Origin: Candidatus Sulfopaludibacter sp. SbA3
GTDB taxonomy: Bacteria; Acidobacteriota; Terriglobia; Bryobacterales; Bryobacteraceae
DNA: 10,899 nt
Assembly (NCBI GenBank): GCA_945900935.1
Contig: CAMDKT010000144.1
Span: 1 to 10,899 of the forward strand
Direction: 5' to 3'
Under the pieces are notes generated by a model that had not been told where the DNA came from, did not search any database, and was given only the letters and a program-made list of their open reading frames with translations. Shown one piece after another: positions 7,665-10,899 of the stretch (position 1 is the stretch's first letter; every line of letters begins with the position of its first letter). A program made the translations under genes and the position numbers.

Positions 7665-8144
7665 TTAAAACCGTCCAATTTCCCCCACCGTCCCCCGCGT
7701 CGCCCGCAGGTAGTCCGCCGGCACCAATAACAACTGCACGCCCCGCTGCCCGGCCGATATCGATATCACGTCCCACAGCTCGATCGTGAAATCGACAAAC
7801 ACTGGAAACTCCTTTTTCGCTCCCAAAACCGTCACCCCGCCCCGGACATATCCCGTCAATGGCGTCACTTCCTTCAACGCCGCCATCTCTATTTTCCGGT
7901 CCCCGGTCAACTTCGCCAGCGCCTTTAAATCCAGCTCCATGTTTCCCGGAATCACTAGGAAAACGCACCCGTTCCGGTCGCCTCTCGCGAGCAGTGTCTT
8001 GAACACCTGCTCCACCGGCAGCCCCACTTTCGCAGCCACCGTACCGGCGTCCAGATGCGCCTCGTCCACGGCATACTCGCGAACCTGAAATGGAATTCCC
8101 ATCCCTTCCAGGATTCGCATCGCGTTTGTCTTTGCCAGTGCCAA
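7665..8144 (-). CDS. ybaK: YbaK/EbsC-type aminoacyl-tRNA deacylase (Cys-tRNA(Pro) deacylase)
   Basis: The product belongs to the YbaK/EbsC/ProX editing family. E. coli YbaK hydrolyses Cys-tRNA(Pro) in trans after misacylation by prolyl-tRNA synthetase. From the TTG at 8144 the protein has 159 residues, the same length as E. coli YbaK. Family marks are KTNAMRILEGMGIPF at the N-terminus, the conserved catalytic Lys in VEQVFKTLL (codon 7998-8000), the segment ELDLKALAKLTGDRKIEMA, the glycine motif TGYVRGGVTVLG, and the late SAGQRGVQLLLVPADYL. The start is uncertain. The frame is open up to a GTG at 8207, but that would overlap the divergent TPR gene. In-frame alternatives are the TTG at 8144 (used here) and the ATG at 8120, neither with a well-spaced ribosome site. 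The well-spaced ATG at 8152 is out of frame by one base. Substrate preference (Cys, Ala or other) cannot be told from sequence. Confidence 0.88.
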   Translation of the reverse strand: MALAKTNAMRILEGMGIPFQVREYAVDEAHLDAGTVAAKVGLPVEQVFKTLLARGDRNGCVFLVIPGNMELDLKALAKLTGDRKIEMAALKEVTPLTGYVRGGVTVLGAKKEFPVFVDFTIELWDVISISAGQRGVQLLLVPADYLRATRGTVGEIGRF

Positions 8145-8149
8145 CTTTT

Positions 8150-8163
8150 CATTGTAGGTCCTT
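8150..8163 (-). promoter_or_regulatory. Shine-Dalgarno plus ATG, one base out of frame with ybaK
   Basis: On the minus strand AAGGA (8159-8163) is followed after 6 nt by ATG (8150-8152), the best initiation site near ybaK. Read from this ATG the frame is not that of the deacylase. One more A in the following AAAA run (plus-strand T at 8146-8149) would give MKKLALAKTNAMRIL, a natural N-terminus. Confidence 0.55.
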
Positions 8164-8194
8164 GTGATATCCTCGGCTATCGTCCGGAGCCAAA

Positions 8195-8788
8195 ATGATA
8201 CAGTCACTACTCGTCCTATTCCTATTCGCCCAAACGCCAGCCGATTACCAGCGCGAGGGCGAAGAAGCCTTCCGCCAGGGCAAGTTCGCCGAATCCGTCG
8301 CCGCGTTCGACAAAGTCATCGCGGCCGTGCCCCATCAAGCGCCCCAACACTGGCAGCGCGGCATCTCTCTTTATTACGCCGGCCGCTTCGCCGACTGCAA
8401 AGCCCAGTTCGAACTCCACCGCACCGTGAACCCGGAAGACTTCGAAAACGCCGCCTTTCACATGCTCTGCGCCGCCCGCGTCGATGGATTCAAGGAAGCC
8501 CAAAAAAAGCTGATCCCCATCCGGGACGACACGCGCGTTCCCATGAGCCAACTCCATGCCCTGTGGAAAGGCGAAGGGTCGGTCGAGAACGTCCTCAACG
8601 CCGCCGGCAGCAGTCGCGGCGGCACGTTCTACGCCTATCTTTATTTGGCCCTATTCGAAGAAACCCGCGGTGATACCGGCAAGGCCAAAACCTATGCCCG
8701 CCGCGCCGCCGAACTCGCCCCCCAGGACTACATGGGCGATGTCGCCCGCATCCACGCAAAATTCGGCACCCCGGCACTGAAGAAGTAG
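8195..8788 (+). CDS. Exported TPR-repeat protein
   Basis: This is a 197-residue protein of tetratricopeptide-repeat type. Residues 1-15 (MIQSLLVLFLFAQTP) form a short hydrophobic leader, so export to the periplasm is likely, although the positive N-region is missing and no lipobox Cys is present. TPR-like helical pairs are visible at about 16-46 (ADYQREGEEAFRQGKFAESV and on), 49-80, 81-107 (more diverged), and 144-180 (YAYLYLALFEETRGDTGKAK and on, ending AAELAPQDY). TPRs mediate protein-protein contacts; no partner can be named. The ATG has GGAG (8186-8189) 5 nt upstream, which supports this start. It is divergent from ybaK with about 50 nt between them, so the two could share a control region. 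The gene stands alone and its function is unknown. Confidence 0.85.
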   Translation: MIQSLLVLFLFAQTPADYQREGEEAFRQGKFAESVAAFDKVIAAVPHQAPQHWQRGISLYYAGRFADCKAQFELHRTVNPEDFENAAFHMLCAARVDGFKEAQKKLIPIRDDTRVPMSQLHALWKGEGSVENVLNAAGSSRGGTFYAYLYLALFEETRGDTGKAKTYARRAAELAPQDYMGDVARIHAKFGTPALKK

Positions 8789-8901
8789 AGCCGCGTCCAG
8801 GATTGGCAGCGGGAGATGGCGAAAACATTCAACTTCTCGCTGCTCCGCAGACTCTTCCTGACCAGTTTCACGCTGGCGGTCCTCCGTTCCCGGGTGGCTG
8901 T
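8789..8901. other. Convergent spacer without recognised features
   Basis: This is 113 nt between the stop of the TPR gene and the stop of the minus-strand protease gene. No gene, clear hairpin with a T-run, or repeat was seen by eye. Confidence 0.6.
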
Positions 8902-10899
8902 TTAGAACGCCCGCACCGGCAACGAATACGGCGTCACCGCTACGCCATCCACCGTCACAACCAGCGGCTGCGTCCCCTGCGGCACCACCGTCTGTATCGT
9001 GAACTGCAACTGCAGGAACCCGCCGGCGCCCGGACTTACCGTCAGCAACCGGTGGTCAATTCCGCCAATCGTCATCGTCACCTTTGGCTGCGTTCCGGCC
9101 GCCGCCAAATTCTCCGGCAATCCGGTAACCAGCAGATTCATCAACTCCCCATACCGTGCCGGTCTGTCCGCCGTAATCGGTATTCCAAAACCAGCCGTCA
9201 CCGACACGATCACCACCTGCTGCTGTGCCACCGTCACCGCCAGCGGCAATGCCGCATCCCCGCCCGACTGCAACCGTAACACCGCCACTCCGGCCGCCAA
9301 TCCGCCCGGTACCGTGAACGTCACAACCGATCCATTCACGCCCACCACCTGCGCCGGCAAGTCGTTCACCGTCAATTGCAACGGCGTCAGCCCCGAAATC
9401 GCCAGGCCGTTCACCTGTATCGTCGCCGTCGTCCCCGCAATCAGCCCCGCGCCCGGAACGCTGATCCAACCGGTCCGCGTCGAGCTCACCTGCAATGCCC
9501 CGTTGTACGTCGTCAACCGCAGGCCATTCAGGATGGTGAAGTTATAACTGTTCCCCGCCGCGCCGGGCGCCACCCAGATATTGGCCAACGCCCGGTTTGG
9601 AGTTGGGAACCACACGCGCCGCACGTCAATATCGGGTGAGCCAAACCCGATCGAAGTCGACCCCTCGGCAAAGTTCGCGCCCGTAATTTCCACCACAGAT
9701 TCGGTGCCTGCCGGTAGTGTCGAGGCCGATAACCCCACTGCGGCCGGCTCATTGACGCTGGCCGCCAAACTCGCCGCCGACTGGGTGAACAAGCTGCTTT
9801 GCCCGTCGGATCCGAACGCCACTACATGCATCGTCGCACCCGGCGAAGCCACCGACGCCGTCACCGTCAGCCGCCCCGTCTCCTCATCAAAGGACCGGAA
9901 CGTTCCCAATACTCCATCAAACGCCACCCGCGTCGACGAATTGAACCCGCTGCCCGACACCACAACATCCGTCGCGTCCAGACGTGAGACGCCGTTTATC
10001 CGCGGAGCCGCCCGTTCCACCACACGCAAACCGTAAGGCAGCACATACAAATCGTTGTTCCTCGAAAAGTACAAATGGACCGGACCCTCCCTGGCGAACT
10101 GTCCAAACTGAAAGTCGGTCTGTATATAGGATTGCGGCGCCGATGCGTAGGGCCGAATCCCGTTCACCGGCACCGAAACCGTACCGCTGATCGATCCAAT
10201 CTGCAAGCCCGCCTGCAACACTCCGGCGCCTGTCATCACCACCAGATTCCTCGCCCCCGAAGTGTACACATGCGCTGGTTTCACCGCGAGTTGCCCGGGA
10301 AAGCTATACGTCTGCACGGAGTGGATCGCCGTCGGCGCATTCCGGCGAGTAACGGTGAAATTCATCCCCTCAACCGTTGCGTTCGCCGTGACCGTAATGG
10401 CCGCGAAAGGTACCCGGCTCGCGGGGTAAAATACCGTGTCAAACTGCTGCCCGCCCGCCATCGCGCGGCCCGCGCCGTCCACCGGCAATACCACATTACC
10501 CGGCGTCGCCTCGCCCTGCAATGCCGGAGGCAGCGGATGCGCGTACAAAAAATACTGCCCGGGAACCAGCCCTTCAATCCGATACGTTCCGTCGGGATGC
10601 GTCATCGTTCCGATCGCCGCGCCGCCCGGCGTCACGGCCACGACGCTCGCCAACCCCATTCCTTCCGTTCCGCCAACCGTTACCCGTCCCGCCACCGCTC
10701 CCAGCCCTTCACGGAATGCCCGCGTCGGGTACAGCAACGACAACCCCGCCACGTCGTCCGGAAAAATCGGCCGGATCTTCGTCGTCCCCCGCGTAATTTC
10801 GGTCGCCATCGCGCCCGATACGAAGGAATGCTGCAATCCCAACGCATGACCAAACTCATGTACCGCTGTCAGAAAATACTGCTCACTCCACGATGGCCG
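8902..10899 (-). CDS. Metzincin-type zinc protease with TIG-like modules (5' end missing)
   Basis: The reading frame runs open to the right edge, so the visible 665 residues are the C-terminal part of a larger, probably secreted protein. Visible residues 14-24 are HEFGHALGLQH, the HExxHxxGxxH zinc site of metzincins. SGAM downstream fits the Met-turn, and PDDVAGLSLLYP is typical of matrixin-like (M10) domains. Next, about 68-125, is a carboxypeptidase-regulatory-like beta domain (AGRVTV, then HPDGTYRIEGLVPGQYFLYA). After a unique stretch come beta modules resembling IPT/TIG folds: about 297-375 (PRINGVSRL, VVVSGSGFNSSTRVAFDG), about 388-470 (VVEITGANFAEGSTSIGFG) and probably about 475-555. 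The last 90 residues (YGELMNLLVTGLPENL to PLVVTVDGVAVTPYSL) resemble TIGR03437, frequent in Solibacter-type proteins. A TTG at 10842 would start inside the zinc motif and cannot be the true start. The signal peptide and prodomain lie outside the window; the substrate is unknown. Confidence 0.88.
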   Translation of the reverse strand, partial: RPSWSEQYFLTAVHEFGHALGLQHSFVSGAMATEITRGTTKIRPIFPDDVAGLSLLYPTRAFREGLGAVAGRVTVGGTEGMGLASVVAVTPGGAAIGTMTHPDGTYRIEGLVPGQYFLYAHPLPPALQGEATPGNVVLPVDGAGRAMAGGQQFDTVFYPASRVPFAAITVTANATVEGMNFTVTRRNAPTAIHSVQTYSFPGQLAVKPAHVYTSGARNLVVMTGAGVLQAGLQIGSISGTVSVPVNGIRPYASAPQSYIQTDFQFGQFAREGPVHLYFSRNNDLYVLPYGLRVVERAAPRINGVSRLDATDVVVSGSGFNSSTRVAFDGVLGTFRSFDEETGRLTVTASVASPGATMHVVAFGSDGQSSLFTQSAASLAASVNEPAAVGLSASTLPAGTESVVEITGANFAEGSTSIGFGSPDIDVRRVWFPTPNRALANIWVAPGAAGNSYNFTILNGLRLTTYNGALQVSSTRTGWISVPGAGLIAGTTATIQVNGLAISGLTPLQLTVNDLPAQVVGVNGSVVTFTVPGGLAAGVAVLRLQSGGDAALPLAVTVAQQQVVIVSVTAGFGIPITADRPARYGELMNLLVTGLPENLAAAGTQPKVTMTIGGIDHRLLTVSPGAGGFLQLQFTIQTVVPQGTQPLVVTVDGVAVTPYSLPVRAF
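10828..10860 (-). other. Zinc-binding active site HExxHxxGxxH
   Basis: Minus-strand codons for HEFGHALGLQH: three His ligands and the catalytic Glu at the second position. This fixes the reading frame and shows that the protease gene continues past the window edge. Confidence 0.9.

Noticed and set aside
7955..8152. Short minus-strand frame from the well-spaced ATG at 8152, as a separate small gene
   Set aside because: It overlaps the conserved ybaK frame almost fully and its peptide (Trp, Arg and Cys rich) has no family character. The initiation site is more likely a displaced ybaK start.
8145..8194. Possible shared divergent promoter between ybaK and the TPR gene
   Set aside because: No convincing -35/-10 pair could be found by eye on either strand; only ribosome sites are supported.
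10840..10842. TTG as start of the protease gene
   Set aside because: It lies in the middle of the HEFGHALGLQH motif and would remove two of its three His ligands. The frame is open to the window edge.

Overview
The window is GC-rich and densely coding. It most likely comes from an acidobacterium of the Solibacter/Bryobacter group. The main pointer is the last gene, on the minus strand: a secreted-type metzincin protease with repeated TIG-like folds and a C-terminal segment resembling the 'Solibacter uncharacterized C-terminal domain' (TIGR03437). The MoxR/DUF58/BatA-like/DUF4175-like cluster is also common in Acidobacteria and Planctomycetes. The taxonomic call is inference from recalled family knowledge; no search was run.

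Positions 1-7559 hold one plus-strand operon of four tightly packed genes. They encode a MoxR-family AAA+ ATPase, a soluble DUF58 protein with a von Willebrand A (VWA) fold and intact MIDAS residues, a membrane-anchored BatA-like protein with a second intact VWA MIDAS, and a 1188-residue membrane protein with beta-rich domains and a long Gln/Gly-rich coiled-coil tail. The gaps are 3 nt, a 1-nt overlap (TAATG) and a 4-nt overlap (ATGA), so the last three genes are probably translationally coupled. MoxR ATPases usually work with VWA partners as chaperone-like remodelling systems. A plausible reading is that the ATPase and DUF58 protein act in the cytoplasm on the two membrane proteins, whose large domains face the periplasm. 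The substrate is unknown.

Positions 7560-8194 hold a short convergent spacer with an imperfect nested hairpin, then a minus-strand YbaK/EbsC-type aminoacyl-tRNA deacylase gene. Its start is unclear: the only ATG with a good Shine-Dalgarno is one base out of frame, next to a run of four A. Divergent from it is a small plus-strand gene for an exported TPR protein (8195-8788).

Positions 8902-10899 are the 3' part of the protease gene, which runs off the right edge. The first residues visible at the edge include the full zinc motif HEFGHALGLQH. No tRNA, rRNA, insertion sequence, CRISPR array or phage gene was seen. The operon is a known type of cluster; the most unusual details are the repeat-rich tail and the ybaK start region.
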